A stretch of 64,000 nt of DNA from Psychrobacillus sp048572895 (GCF_048572895.1 NZ_CP183878.1:3596001-3660000); one strand, 5' to 3'; shown: positions 15,312-23,964, counted from the first letter of the stretch. Translations and numbers: made by a program. Notes: generated by a model not told the origin, from the sequence alone.

Positions 15312-15671
15312 TTATAAGCTTTCCGTATCAATTGACTTTTCTTCATCAATAACTTCTTGAGCAGTTTCTTCTACTTCATATAATTCAAATAACTGAGCAA
15401 ACTCTTCCATTAATGTTCCCACTGCCTTCAATTCACCCACTAAAATTGGATTAATCGACTGTAATTCAGGGGTTTCCAATTGTTTCTTTAATGCATTAGA
15501 CTTCATATTCATCATATCATAAAAAGCTAATGCTCTTCCTCGTCGAAACGTTTTGGCACCATGTTTTTTTTCAATTTCTTCTGCTTGTTCGGGCCTTTCT
15601 CTACGTCTTCCTTCGCGATGATGTTCGTCACGGTGACCATGTCTACCTCTAGGATGTGATTCGCTTTTCAT
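15312..15671 (-). CDS. His/Arg-rich hypothetical protein behind GTATAC boxes
   Basis: A protein of about 119 residues that I do not recognise. The first 45 residues are very rich in His, Arg, Glu and Lys (HPRGRHGHRDEHHREGRR), suggesting metal or nucleic-acid contact. The rest is predicted helical (RRGRALAFYDMMNMKSNALKKQL ... SINPILVGELKAVGTLMEEFAQLFELYE), like the dimerising helices of small regulators, but no DNA-binding domain is clear. RBS AAGGGGGT lies 7 nt from the ATG. Four GTATAC boxes immediately upstream suggest tight control, perhaps self-regulation. Confidence 0.6.
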   Translation of the reverse strand: MKSESHPRGRHGHRDEHHREGRRRERPEQAEEIEKKHGAKTFRRGRALAFYDMMNMKSNALKKQLETPELQSINPILVGELKAVGTLMEEFAQLFELYEVEETAQEVIDEEKSIDTESL

Positions 15672-15686
15672 ATCATAACCCCCTTT

Positions 15687-15730
15687 GTATACGTTTGTAT
15701 ACATAACTACCATTGTATACAAATGTATAC
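15687..15730. promoter_or_regulatory. Array of four GTATAC boxes
   Basis: GTATAC occurs at 15687, 15697, 15715 and 15725. Each pair has 10-bp spacing and forms an inverted repeat such as TTGTATAC...GTATACAA. The pairs lie directly upstream of the ribosome binding site of the His/Arg-rich gene. TTGTATACAA-type sites are bound by some GntR-family regulators, but the partner is not known. Confidence 0.6.
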
Positions 15731-15771
15731 AAATAATCAATTAATAAGACTATAACTCGTTTTTTAAAAAA

Positions 15772-16422
15772 TTATAACTTCCTATTTGCTATATAATTTC
15801 CAATATTAATCCAATCCTGTTCAAGAAAATCTCTGTTGGACGGTCGGTAAAACACAGAGGCAGGATGGTAGGTAGGAATTATCAAATAACTTTCAGTAGA
15901 CCATATAAATTCAGCCGAATCCAAAGATTTCAAATGCCGTATTGGCTGTTGAAGTAATTGTCCATGTAGCACGGATACCTTAGCATCCTTTCCTAAAAGT
16001 CGTTTTAAGCCTACATTTCCTAATGTAACAATAATTTGTGGCACAATACTTTTTAACTCATAATCTAATATAGGTGCATGTGCTACCACTTCTGATTGAG
16101 TAGGAGGACGGTTATACTTCCTTTGTGTTAGCTCCCCATTCTTTTCCTTTTTTTCTCTCCATACATATGGCCGGCTTCGGACAGCACTCGTCATATATAC
16201 GTCATCTCTGGTCAAACCTATACTTGCCAGTGATTTACTTAATTCATCACCAGCCCTACCTATAAATGGTACTCCTTTTATCGCCTCATTTTCTCCAGGT
16301 GCTTCACCTATGAGCAAAATACTAGGGGTTTTTGGTCCCTTTCCTTTGACAAAACCTTCAACCGGATATCCCTCTATACGTTCCATGCCTAGTTTGACAA
16401 GCTCCTCGGGTAATTCAAACAT
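15772..16422 (-). CDS. Uracil-DNA glycosylase family protein without Fe-S cysteines
   Basis: A 216-residue protein with the two active-site motifs of family 4/5-type uracil-DNA glycosylases: motif A GEAPGENEA at residues 39-47 and motif B HPAS near 186, plus GVPFIGRAGDEL and NVGLKRLLG. It should remove uracil from DNA in base excision repair. The protein contains no cysteine at all, so the [4Fe-4S] cluster typical of family 4 enzymes cannot be present. The strand between the motifs contains an Arg/Lys-rich insert (SRPYVWREKKEKNGELTQRK). Activity on DNA is inferred. Confidence 0.85.
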   Translation of the reverse strand: MFELPEELVKLGMERIEGYPVEGFVKGKGPKTPSILLIGEAPGENEAIKGVPFIGRAGDELSKSLASIGLTRDDVYMTSAVRSRPYVWREKKEKNGELTQRKYNRPPTQSEVVAHAPILDYELKSIVPQIIVTLGNVGLKRLLGKDAKVSVLHGQLLQQPIRHLKSLDSAEFIWSTESYLIIPTYHPASVFYRPSNRDFLEQDWINIGNYIANRKL

Positions 16423-16437
16423 GTATACACTCCTTTT

Positions 16438-16469
16438 AAAAAAACCTTTCCAAACGAGGAAAGGTTTTT
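16438..16469 (-). terminator. Terminator after PAP2 phosphatase gene
   Basis: Hairpin AAAACCTTTCC/GGAAAGGTTTT with a 6-nt loop and U-tract on the minus strand. It sits between the PAP2 gene and the udg start. Confidence 0.85.
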
Positions 16470-17079
16470 ACAATGTATGCTTTTTAAAAGCTTTGTTTCT
16501 ATATTCATACCACAGTGCCACAATTACAAACCAAGTATACCCAATCATCCACCCTGCCAAAACATCTGATGCGTAATGTCTATGTTCCGCAATTCGAGAT
16601 AGCCCTACCATTATGGTGATAAAAACAGCACCTATCCAGATTAATACTCGGATTAATTTGTTCGATTGATGCTCTGTTAAAAAGAAAGCTATCGTAAACA
16701 AATACAATATTCCCACCATCGCATGTCCAGAAGGGAAACTAAAACTCTCTAATTGTTGTGGTACATCTGGACGCTCTCTTTCAACCCATTTTTTAATAAA
16801 TTGATTCATCACATTACCAAGTCCTACTGTAAATACGACAAATAGCATTCCACGATAATTATTCGAACGAAACCATAAAAAAGCTATTAATAAGAGCATA
16901 ATAAAAACAATAAATTTAGTTTCCCCTAGGTAATGGAATAATCCAATTACTCTATTGTCACCAAGCAAATGTGCCATTTGAGAATCGAACTGAATTATTT
17001 CTTTCGTTTCAAGATATAAAAAAAGTGCGGCAAATCCTAATAATGTTACTAGGCCAAGTGGATAAAACAATTTCTTCAC
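16468..17079 (-). CDS. PAP2 family membrane phosphatase
   Basis: A membrane lipid phosphatase of about 203 residues with five or six hydrophobic helices. All three acid-phosphatase motifs are present: KKWVERERP, SFPSGHAM and SRIAEHRHYASDVLAGW. Such proteins dephosphorylate undecaprenyl pyrophosphate or phosphatidylglycerophosphate on the outer face of the membrane; the specific lipid cannot be told. A GTG start preceded by AGGGGGGA at 4-5 nt is preferred to an ATG eight codons upstream that would include the ribosome binding site. Monocistronic. Confidence 0.88.
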   Translation of the reverse strand: MKKLFYPLGLVTLLGFAALFLYLETKEIIQFDSQMAHLLGDNRVIGLFHYLGETKFIVFIMLLLIAFLWFRSNNYRGMLFVVFTVGLGNVMNQFIKKWVERERPDVPQQLESFSFPSGHAMVGILYLFTIAFFLTEHQSNKLIRVLIWIGAVFITIMVGLSRIAEHRHYASDVLAGWMIGYTWFVIVALWYEYRNKAFKKHTL

Positions 17080-17255
17080 AAAATCCCCCCTATCCATTAA
17101 CAAAATTATAAGCTAGAAGTTTAAGGATGTACAATGGATACTTTTAAATAAGAAGGGAATTACTCTTTAATGGTTCTATCACTAGGCTATGATAAAGCTT
17201 ATTGTTGGAACTGTTCAATACTTGGAACACATACGTTTATATTTTTTGAAGAAAA

Positions 17256-17288
17256 AAATGGAGAAAAACATAGTGTTTTTCTCCATTT
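17256..17288 (-). terminator. Terminator of the siderophore-uptake operon
   Basis: Perfect hairpin AAATGGAGAAAAAC/GTTTTTCTCCATTT with a 5-nt loop, 28 bp beyond the last gene. Confidence 0.8.
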
Positions 17289-17316
17289 ACTTATATTCAA
17301 TTTATTTGATAACGTA

Positions 17317-18318
17317 TTATTTAAGCGCCTCTAATACAGCATCAATTTTAGCTTTTTCAGATTCGATACCGCCACCAGCCAAGTACCAAACTTCTGGATC
17401 TAAGTAGATAATGTTGTCGTTTTGAGCAGCATTTGTTTTGTTTACAATATCATTTTCAATTGCAGATTTTGTAGCAGATTCACCTTCACCAGCCATAATT
17501 GCATCCCGATCCACAACAAATAGAATGTCTGGATTTTTCTCAAGAACGTACTCGTAAGCAACGCTTTGACCATGAGTAGAAACTTCTAGGTTTTCATCCG
17601 ATTGTTTAAAACCGTATACATCATGAATCACACCGAAACGTGATCCGGCACCATAAGCACTTAATTCACCTTCAGATGCAAGAACGATTAAAGCTTTTTC
17701 TTCCATACCATTAGTTTTTTCTGTTATTTCTGCAATTTTAGTATCTATTTCTTCTAATGCTGCTGTCGCTTTTTCTTCTTCACCAAAGATTTTACCTGCT
17801 AATTCTGTATTTGCTTTGAAAGAATTCATGTAGTCAGTTGTATCTACACCAACATAAACAGTTTTAGCAATTTTGCTTAACTCTTCATAAGCGTCCGCTT
17901 GACGTCCAGAGATGAAGATAACATCCGGGTTCATGGCAGCAATAGCTTCGAAATCAGGTTCTTTTATTCCCCCAGCATTTTTGTACGCAGCTTCATCCGC
18001 ATATTTGTTTAAATAGGTAGGAACATTAGCTTGTGGAACTGCAGTTACGTCCACACCAAGAGAATCTAAAGTATCAAGGAAACCAAAGTCAAATACTACA
18101 ACTGTTTCTGGTTTTTCTTCTAATGTTACTTCAGCGTATCCTTCAGGCTGAGCAATTGTTAGTGGGTATACAGATGCTTCTTCTGAACCACTTGTTTCTT
18201 CTGTAGCTTTATCATCAGTAGTGGATGAATCTTCTTTAACATCATCTTCTCCACCACATGCAGCTAAAAGTAATACGAGTAAAGCAAATATAATCGATAC
18301 TAATTTCCAGTTTTTCAT
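17317..18318 (-). CDS. yclQ: Siderophore-binding lipoprotein (YclQ-like)
   Basis: Extracytoplasmic solute-binding protein of an iron-siderophore ABC importer. About 333 residues with a lipoprotein signal (hydrophobic segment then LLAACGG, lipid Cys at residue 21), an acidic Ser/Thr linker, and the helical-backbone periplasmic-binding fold: VVVFDFGFLDTLDSLGV, KEPDFEAIAAMNPDVIFISGR, ending YLDPEVWYLAGGG. The gene order permease-permease-ATPase-binding protein is that of yclNOPQ, which imports petrobactin-type catecholate siderophores in Bacillus. The ATG behind AGAGGAA is used; an upstream frame extension has no ribosome binding site. Ligand is inferred. Confidence 0.9.
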   Translation of the reverse strand: MKNWKLVSIIFALLVLLLAACGGEDDVKEDSSTTDDKATEETSGSEEASVYPLTIAQPEGYAEVTLEEKPETVVVFDFGFLDTLDSLGVDVTAVPQANVPTYLNKYADEAAYKNAGGIKEPDFEAIAAMNPDVIFISGRQADAYEELSKIAKTVYVGVDTTDYMNSFKANTELAGKIFGEEEKATAALEEIDTKIAEITEKTNGMEEKALIVLASEGELSAYGAGSRFGVIHDVYGFKQSDENLEVSTHGQSVAYEYVLEKNPDILFVVDRDAIMAGEGESATKSAIENDIVNKTNAAQNDNIIYLDPEVWYLAGGGIESEKAKIDAVLEALK

Positions 18319-18337
18319 TTGTTCTATTCCTCTTTTC

Positions 18338-19099
18338 TTATGAGTTAAAATATACACAGATGCGACAGCTATTCATTTCTTGGATAGGGATATCCATGTC
18401 ATAAATCTCTTTTAACGCATCGGAGTTAATAATTTCATGTGTTGGTCCGTCTTTAATAACACGACCATCTTTTAAAGCTACGATAAAATCCGAATATACC
18501 GAAGCAAAGTTAATATCATGTAAAACAATTACCACTGTCTTACCAAGATCTTCAACCAATTTACGTAAGATTTTCATAATTTGAACAGAGTGCTTCATAT
18601 CTAGATTATTTAAAGGTTCATCCAGTAAGATGTATTCCGTATCTTGGGCAATAACCATGGCAATAAATGCCCGTTGGCGCTGACCACCGGAAAGTTCATC
18701 TAAATAACTATCCTCAAGGTCACCTAGATTCATATATTCAATTGCTTGGTCGACCATTTTCTCGTCTTCCGCATTTAAACGTCCCTTTGAGTATGGAAAA
18801 CGTCCAAATGCCACTAATTCACGAATAGTTAAACGTACATTCATATAGTTGGATTGCTTTAAAATGGAAATGCGTTTTGAAAAATCATTAGATTTCCATT
18901 TACGTACATCTGATTTATCTAATAGAACCTCACCAGTATCCGCATCCAATAAACGACTAACCATTGATAATAGCGTGGATTTTCCAGCTCCATTAGGTCC
19001 AATAAACGAAGTTATTTTCCCGGACTGAATATTTACACTTACATTATCCACAACTGGTTTTTTAGCAAAATACTTAGAAACCTCTTTTACTTGGATCAT
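18338..19099 (-). CDS. yclP: Siderophore ABC transporter ATPase (YclP-like)
   Basis: Cytoplasmic ATPase driving siderophore import through the two permeases encoded upstream. The 253-residue protein has Walker A GPNGAGKST at residues 34-42, a Q-loop, signature LSGGQRQR, Walker B YILLDEPLNNLD and the H-loop VIVLHDINFA, as in FecE/FepC-type ATPases. It overlaps the end of the preceding permease by 4 nt and is 19 nt from yclQ, so all four genes form one operon under the Fur-boxed promoter. Confidence 0.93.
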   Translation of the reverse strand: MIQVKEVSKYFAKKPVVDNVSVNIQSGKITSFIGPNGAGKSTLLSMVSRLLDADTGEVLLDKSDVRKWKSNDFSKRISILKQSNYMNVRLTIRELVAFGRFPYSKGRLNAEDEKMVDQAIEYMNLGDLEDSYLDELSGGQRQRAFIAMVIAQDTEYILLDEPLNNLDMKHSVQIMKILRKLVEDLGKTVVIVLHDINFASVYSDFIVALKDGRVIKDGPTHEIINSDALKEIYDMDIPIQEMNSCRICVYFNS

Positions 19100-20049
19100 G
19101 ATTTAGCTCGACTCTCCTTTAATAGTAAGTAGATGAAGTAAACTCCTCCGATGAAGTTTATAATGACGCTCAGTGTTGTTTCGAAGGTGAAAATACGTTC
19201 TACTATCCATTGACCTCCGATCAAAGCTACTAAACTTATCAAACTTGCTCCGATTATTAGTGTAGAATGCTTGAATGTGTTAAAAAACTGATACGATAAG
19301 TTTGCAACAATTAGACCGAAAAATGTAATTGGTCCAACAAGTGCAGTAGAAGTTGCAATCAAAACCGATGACAAAACAAGCATTTTTTTGACGATTTTAT
19401 CATAATCCACACCCAGGTTAATGGCATTGTCTCGACCTAGAGAAAGTACATCTAATTCTCGTATGCTTCGCCAGCCATATATAACCGTTAAAGTAATAAT
19501 AACTAATGCTAGCCAAACCAGATCTCCATTTACATTATTAAAGCTCGCAAACAATTTGTTTTGTAAGCTTGTAAACTCGTTCGGATCTATGAGTACCTGA
19601 AGGAATGTTGTAATACTTCCCATAAATGTCCCAAGGATTATCCCAACAAGCAGCAAGAAGTAAATTGGACGTTTTCCCGCCTTGAACAAAAATTTATACA
19701 GTAATAAAGCAAATACAATCATTGCAATAACTGAGATAGCAAAATTAAAGTTCTTGTTAATAACTAAAATGGACATGGAGCCAAAGAAGAAATAAATAAC
19801 CGTTTGGACAAGCATATATAGGGAGTCAAGCCCCATTACACTCGGTGTTAAGATTCTGTTATGTGTAATTGTTTGAAAGATTACAGTTGAATATGCTATT
19901 GCTACTCCTGTTAGCGCCATTGCCAATACTTTAATCGCACGTCGGGGTAATGCATAATCATAGCTTCCATTTAATCCTTGAAATAAATATAGTGCTATAG
20001 AAACTAAAACTAAGCCTATTAATATCATCATTTTCGTACTGTTACGCAT
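19096..20049 (-). CDS. yclO: Siderophore ABC transporter permease (YclO-like)
   Basis: FecCD-type permease subunit of about 317 residues with eight to ten membrane helices. The family loop before the ATPase-contact helix is visible (LGVDYDKIVKKMLVLSSVLIA) and GPITFFGLIVANLSYQFF corresponds to the conserved cytoplasmic region. The start giving MRNSTKMM follows AGGGGGAAGG and overlaps the stop of the upstream permease by 8 nt, which indicates coupled translation. Confidence 0.9.
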   Translation of the reverse strand: MRNSTKMMILIGLVLVSIALYLFQGLNGSYDYALPRRAIKVLAMALTGVAIAYSTVIFQTITHNRILTPSVMGLDSLYMLVQTVIYFFFGSMSILVINKNFNFAISVIAMIVFALLLYKFLFKAGKRPIYFLLLVGIILGTFMGSITTFLQVLIDPNEFTSLQNKLFASFNNVNGDLVWLALVIITLTVIYGWRSIRELDVLSLGRDNAINLGVDYDKIVKKMLVLSSVLIATSTALVGPITFFGLIVANLSYQFFNTFKHSTLIIGASLISLVALIGGQWIVERIFTFETTLSVIINFIGGVYFIYLLLKESRAKS

Positions 20050-20992
20050 ATGCCTTCCCCCTAAACAACAAGAATAGGAAGATTGCACTTCCGATTACAC
20101 CAACAGTCATGCTAATCGGAATTTCATAAGGGAATATAATTACCCTGCCTAAAATATCGCAAATCAATAAGAAAATAACTCCTAGTAATGCTGTATGCGG
20201 TAATGTTTTCTCTAAATGATCTCCCTTAAAGATTGAGACAATATTCGGGATGATTAATCCTAAAAATGGAATCATTCCGACCGTCAGAACAACAGTCGTA
20301 GAGATTAAAGCGACTAGTACTAGACCTAGATTCAATACTTTGTTGTACGATAGACCAAGATTTTTCGCAAAATCTTCACCCATCCCTGCAACAGTAAAGC
20401 GATTTGCGAAAATATAGGCGATAACCAGTACTGGTACACTTATGTAAAGTAGTTCATATCTGCCTTTTAATATTAAGGAAAAATCTCCTTGTAACCAGAC
20501 AGAAATATTTTGAACAATATCTGATTTATAAGCGAAAAACGTCGTGATAGAAGCTAAGATATTCCCGAACATTAACCCGACAAGTGGAACAAATATTGCA
20601 TCTTTAAATTTAATCCGATTCAAGATTTGCATGAAAAGCAGTGTTCCTGCTAAAGCGAATATAAATGCAAAGGATATCTTTTGGAAATATGTTGCGTTTG
20701 TAAATACAAGCATCGAGATTAAAATTCCTAAGCGAGTTGCATCAAGCGTACCTGCTGTAGTAGGGGATACAAACTTATTCCTACTAAGACTTTGCATGAT
20801 TAGACCAGCAATGCTCATCCCCGCTCCTGCAAGTATAATGGCGATTAATCTTGGTACTCTGCTTATAAGAAAAATTTCAGTCTCTTCCGAGTTAAAATCT
20901 AATAAATCCATTGGCGAAATGCTTGAAACACCAACAAAGAGAGATAAGAGAGAAAGTGCTACTAGTACAATTACAAGATATCTTTTTTTCAT
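20042..20992 (-). CDS. yclN: Siderophore ABC transporter permease (YclN-like)
   Basis: First gene of the siderophore-import operon, a FecCD-family permease of about 316 residues. It has the conserved patterns RVPRLIAIILAGAGMSIAGLIMQSLSRN, LGLSYNKVLNLGLVLVALISTTVVLTVGMIPFLGLIIPN and a C-terminal helix bundle. It pairs with YclO in a heterodimeric channel. The ATG giving MKKRYLV is preceded by CGAGGATAG. Two Fur boxes and a strong promoter lie immediately upstream, so it should be induced by iron limitation. Confidence 0.9.
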   Translation of the reverse strand: MKKRYLVIVLVALSLLSLFVGVSSISPMDLLDFNSEETEIFLISRVPRLIAIILAGAGMSIAGLIMQSLSRNKFVSPTTAGTLDATRLGILISMLVFTNATYFQKISFAFIFALAGTLLFMQILNRIKFKDAIFVPLVGLMFGNILASITTFFAYKSDIVQNISVWLQGDFSLILKGRYELLYISVPVLVIAYIFANRFTVAGMGEDFAKNLGLSYNKVLNLGLVLVALISTTVVLTVGMIPFLGLIIPNIVSIFKGDHLEKTLPHTALLGVIFLLICDILGRVIIFPYEIPISMTVGVIGSAIFLFLLFRGKAYA

Positions 20993-21029
20993 AACTATCC
21001 TCGTCATTCTTTTTGTGAAAGGGCGATAT

Positions 21030-21044
21030 TGAAAATCATTATCA
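21030..21044 (-). promoter_or_regulatory. Fur box, downstream site
   Basis: 7-1-7 inverted repeat TGAAAATCATTATCA, close to the Fur consensus TGATAATNATTATCA. It lies between the -10 element and the yclN start. Confidence 0.85.
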
Positions 21045-21060
21045 ATTAATCACAAGTCCA

Positions 21061-21088
21061 ATTATAGCATCTTGACAATTCATGTCAA
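21061..21088 (-). promoter_or_regulatory. Sigma-A promoter of the yclNOPQ operon
   Basis: Consensus TTGACA, 16-nt spacer, TATAAT on the minus strand, framed by one Fur box on each side. Confidence 0.9.
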
Positions 21089-21096
21089 CGATTAAA

Positions 21097-21111
21097 TGAA
21101 AATGATTTTCA
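21097..21111 (-). promoter_or_regulatory. Fur box, upstream site
   Basis: Perfect 7-1-7 palindrome TGAAAATGATTTTCA just upstream of the -35 element. Confidence 0.85.
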
Positions 21112-21185
21112 ATTGACAATACACGTATATGCCATTTCAACCTATTTTAGTCCAATTATATCTTACTACATTATAGCCCTAATTC

Positions 21186-21237
21186 AAAAAGACTATTGCA
21201 ATTGTTGATTTTTCGCAACAATTACAATAGTCTTTTA
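21186..21237 (-). terminator. Terminator of DUF6612 lipoprotein gene
   Basis: Long hairpin AAAAGACTATTG...AACTG-type arms: AAGACTATTGCAATTGTTG pairs with CAACAATTACAATAGTCTT, flanked by A- and T-runs. Confidence 0.85.
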
Positions 21238-21253
21238 GACACTAACTATTCAT

Positions 21254-22099
21254 TTAAATTTCAGTAGCACTATCAATAACCTCTTGAGGAACAACGATTT
21301 CATCTATTTCATTGAATTTAGAGAAGTCAGTTTTAGCGTCTATTTTCATGTTCACTGTTTTGCCTTCCATTGACATATCCATATCTATAACCACATCCAT
21401 TTTATTTGTTTGGAATGTCTTTTTATCAATATGAACTAGGTAATCAACAGTATGAATTGTAAAGTCTAAGTTAACATTTTCATCTGCTGTAAGGCTTTGA
21501 AGTGCTTCATCTACCTGATCTTTCACAAGACTCGTAAACTCTTCACCACTACCCTTAAGTGTTAAAATATAGTTTTCATCATCTTGTTCAAATTTCACTT
21601 TTTCTAAATATTCTTGTAGAGGTTGCAGTTGGGTTGCAGGATCTGTTTGGTTCGCAGCACCCATCATTTGGTCCACCATTTCCTGAGGAAACTTCATCCA
21701 TTGTGCAGTAGTACCTTCATACACATACATTGCATCTTCCGTAATATAAGTCTCCATCTTAGTCGCTTGAGATTCCCCACCTTCACCAATACCCATCATA
21801 GTGGTTGTACCTTTTTGATGCATTTGCATAGGGTCTATTATATATTCCATATCCATCACAGATGTGATATCCAGCGTCATTTCTTCACTTGGAATAGTCA
21901 TTGTCTGCTTCATATCAATTGTACCTTTTACGCTTTTTAACTCTTCTGAAGCTTTCATGGACTTGTCATAAACTTCATGTAAAGTTAGTTTACTAGTTTC
22001 TGTTACCTCTTTTTCTTGTACCGGCGTTGCAGTTTCGTTACATGCAGCCAGGCCTAATGATAAGGTTACTACCGATAATAGTGCTGTCCATTTTTTCAT
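21254..22099 (-). CDS. DUF6612 family lipoprotein
   Basis: A 281-residue secreted lipoprotein: signal sequence with lipobox LGLAAC (Cys at residue 20), then a domain rich in Met, Thr and Glu with repeated beta strands (KGTIDMKQTMTIPSEEMTL, GTTTMMGIGEGG, VDVVIDMDMSMEG-like). This is the pattern of DUF6612, whose fold resembles LolA/LppX-type lipid-binding half-barrels. Function unknown; lipid or cell-wall stress sensing on the outer membrane face is conceivable. Its ribosome binding site AAGGGATG lies inside the 3' arm of a hairpin formed with sequence after dtpT, so translation may depend on whether that hairpin forms. Confidence 0.75.
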   Translation of the reverse strand: MKKWTALLSVVTLSLGLAACNETATPVQEKEVTETSKLTLHEVYDKSMKASEELKSVKGTIDMKQTMTIPSEEMTLDITSVMDMEYIIDPMQMHQKGTTTMMGIGEGGESQATKMETYITEDAMYVYEGTTAQWMKFPQEMVDQMMGAANQTDPATQLQPLQEYLEKVKFEQDDENYILTLKGSGEEFTSLVKDQVDEALQSLTADENVNLDFTIHTVDYLVHIDKKTFQTNKMDVVIDMDMSMEGKTVNMKIDAKTDFSKFNEIDEIVVPQEVIDSATEI

Positions 22100-22106
22100 A
22101 AAAAAT

Positions 22107-22148
22107 AATCATCCCTTCTCAGTAAGATACTTACTTTACGGGATGATC
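22107..22148 (-). terminator. Terminator-like hairpin after dtpT that covers the lipoprotein RBS
   Basis: Minus-strand arms GATCATCCC and GGGATGATT enclose an inner AGTAAG/CTTACT stem and are followed by ATTTTTT, a plausible terminator of dtpT. The downstream arm contains AAGGGATG, the ribosome binding site of the lipoprotein gene. Confidence 0.7.
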
Positions 22149-22174
22149 ACTTAAAAAGTTTCATTATTTTGGAA

Positions 22175-23662
22175 TTATTTAATGCCACGCATATATTTTT
22201 GAATTAGTGGAGTCATAAAATATAGTAATAAACCAATAACTAAAGCTACTACCCCAATGACACCGAAGTAAATAATTTCATTTTCCGGCGTATAAAGTTT
22301 AACTACTTGTGCATTGATAGCTTGCGCCGATGCGTTCGTCATGAACCATAAACTCATTGTTTGAGCAGCAAACGCTCCTGGTGCAAGCTTTGTAGTAGCA
22401 GATAAACCAACTGGTGATAATAATAATTCACCTAATACTACAAGGAAAAAGCTCAGTACAAGCCAGAAAGGACTAACAAGAGAGTCTGTTCCATTGAAGT
22501 ACGCTGGAATTATCATGACGATAAAGGACAACCCAGCAAAGAGCAACCCAAACGAGAATTTTTTTGGAGTTGAAGGCTGTCTGTCACCAAGTTTCAACCA
22601 CATCCAAGCAAACACTGGTGCAAGTGCAATGATGAATAATGGATTTAAAGATTGGAACCAGGCAGGTGAAATTTCAAATGATCCAATCATTAGATCTACT
22701 CGTTCATCCGCATATTGGGCTAAAATGTTAGAGCCTTGTTCTTGAATTGCCCAAAACATCATAGCTGCGACAAATAATGGAATGTATGCAAGTAGTCGCG
22801 ACTTTTCATCCTCAGTTGTTTTACTGCTTCTGTACATAACGATAAAGTACAAAGTAGGGATTACTATACCTAGAATAGAGACTGTCATGATGAATCCGTC
22901 AATCGTTAGAATACCTTGTTGAATCAATATATATCCAACAATTAGAATAATAACTATAGCAATACCAATTTTAGTTAATACTTTTTTACGTTCTTCTTTA
23001 GACATTGGATTTGGCACATAAGTACCAGCTAACCCTAGATATTTCTTTTTCGTGATTAAAAATACGATTAATCCTAGTGCCATACCGACTGCAGCAATCC
23101 CAAACCCTAAATGGAAGTTATACTCTAGACCAATTGTTCCAACTATTAATGGTGCGATAAACGCTCCCATATTGATCCCCATGTAGAAAATACTAAATCC
23201 TGAATCACGTCGAGTATCTTCTTTAGAATACAAATCGCCGATAATACTAGAAATGTTTGGTTTCAACAAGCCTGTCCCGAGGATGATTAATGCCATCGAT
23301 AAAAACAGAGTAGTCAAACCTCCAGGGAATGCCAAAACAATATGACCAAACATTATCAGAACACCACCGTAGAAAACGGTTTTCGTTGTACCAAATAGAC
23401 GGTCAGCGATCCAACCTCCAATAATCCCAGACATGTAAACAAGTGAACCATACACAGCCATAATTGAGTTAGCAGTAGATCGCTCTAAACCTAGTCCTCC
23501 CTGCGTCACTTCGTAGTACATGTAGTAAATTAATATGGCACGCATTCCGTAGTAGGAAAAGCGCTCCCAAAATTCCGTGAAAAACAATGATAGTAATCCT
23601 TTCGGATGACCAAAGAACCCTTTTTGCGGGACGGATTTAACTATTTCCTCTCTTGTTGCCAT
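22175..23662 (-). CDS. dtpT: Proton-dependent oligopeptide transporter (POT/PTR2 family)
   Basis: Imports di- and tripeptides with protons. The 495-residue, about 14-helix protein begins with the POT signature region FFTEFWERFSYYGMRAILIYYMY (ExxERFxYY motif), followed by GGWIADRLFGTTKTVFYGG and GINMGAFIAPLIVGTIG. These are the family's proton- and substrate-coupling motifs. The ribosome binding site AAAGAGGTAAAAAG precedes the ATG. Followed by a hairpin and then the DUF6612 lipoprotein. Confidence 0.92.
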   Translation of the reverse strand: MATREEIVKSVPQKGFFGHPKGLLSLFFTEFWERFSYYGMRAILIYYMYYEVTQGGLGLERSTANSIMAVYGSLVYMSGIIGGWIADRLFGTTKTVFYGGVLIMFGHIVLAFPGGLTTLFLSMALIILGTGLLKPNISSIIGDLYSKEDTRRDSGFSIFYMGINMGAFIAPLIVGTIGLEYNFHLGFGIAAVGMALGLIVFLITKKKYLGLAGTYVPNPMSKEERKKVLTKIGIAIVIILIVGYILIQQGILTIDGFIMTVSILGIVIPTLYFIVMYRSSKTTEDEKSRLLAYIPLFVAAMMFWAIQEQGSNILAQYADERVDLMIGSFEISPAWFQSLNPLFIIALAPVFAWMWLKLGDRQPSTPKKFSFGLLFAGLSFIVMIIPAYFNGTDSLVSPFWLVLSFFLVVLGELLLSPVGLSATTKLAPGAFAAQTMSLWFMTNASAQAINAQVVKLYTPENEIIYFGVIGVVALVIGLLLYFMTPLIQKYMRGIK

Positions 23663-23901
23663 CTTTTTACCTCTTTTCTAATTTCGAAAACTATAGAAAA
23701 TACATATGAAATTCCCTAAAGTCCTTACTTTAACAAGACACATATTATAAACTTCCCTTTTTCAATTGTCAAAAAACCTTTTATTTTTCAACTAGGAAGT
23801 TTACTCTTAGAAAAGCAGTTATATCAACGAACTAGAATATAATTCACATCTTAAAATTATCAAAAATTGGAATAATTATCTCTTCAATCTAAATTAATTA
23901 T

Positions 23902-23929
23902 TTCGACTTTTGAAATTGTTAGTTATAAT
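23902..23929 (+). promoter_or_regulatory. Probable promoter of the ywjA-type ABC exporter
   Basis: TTCGAC, 16-nt spacer, TATAAT, about 36 nt upstream of the start. The rest of the roughly 300-bp gap to dtpT is AT-rich with nothing else recognised. Confidence 0.5.
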
Positions 23930-23964
23930 AGTCGTTATGACAGAAGGAAGAAAGGGTGATTTTA

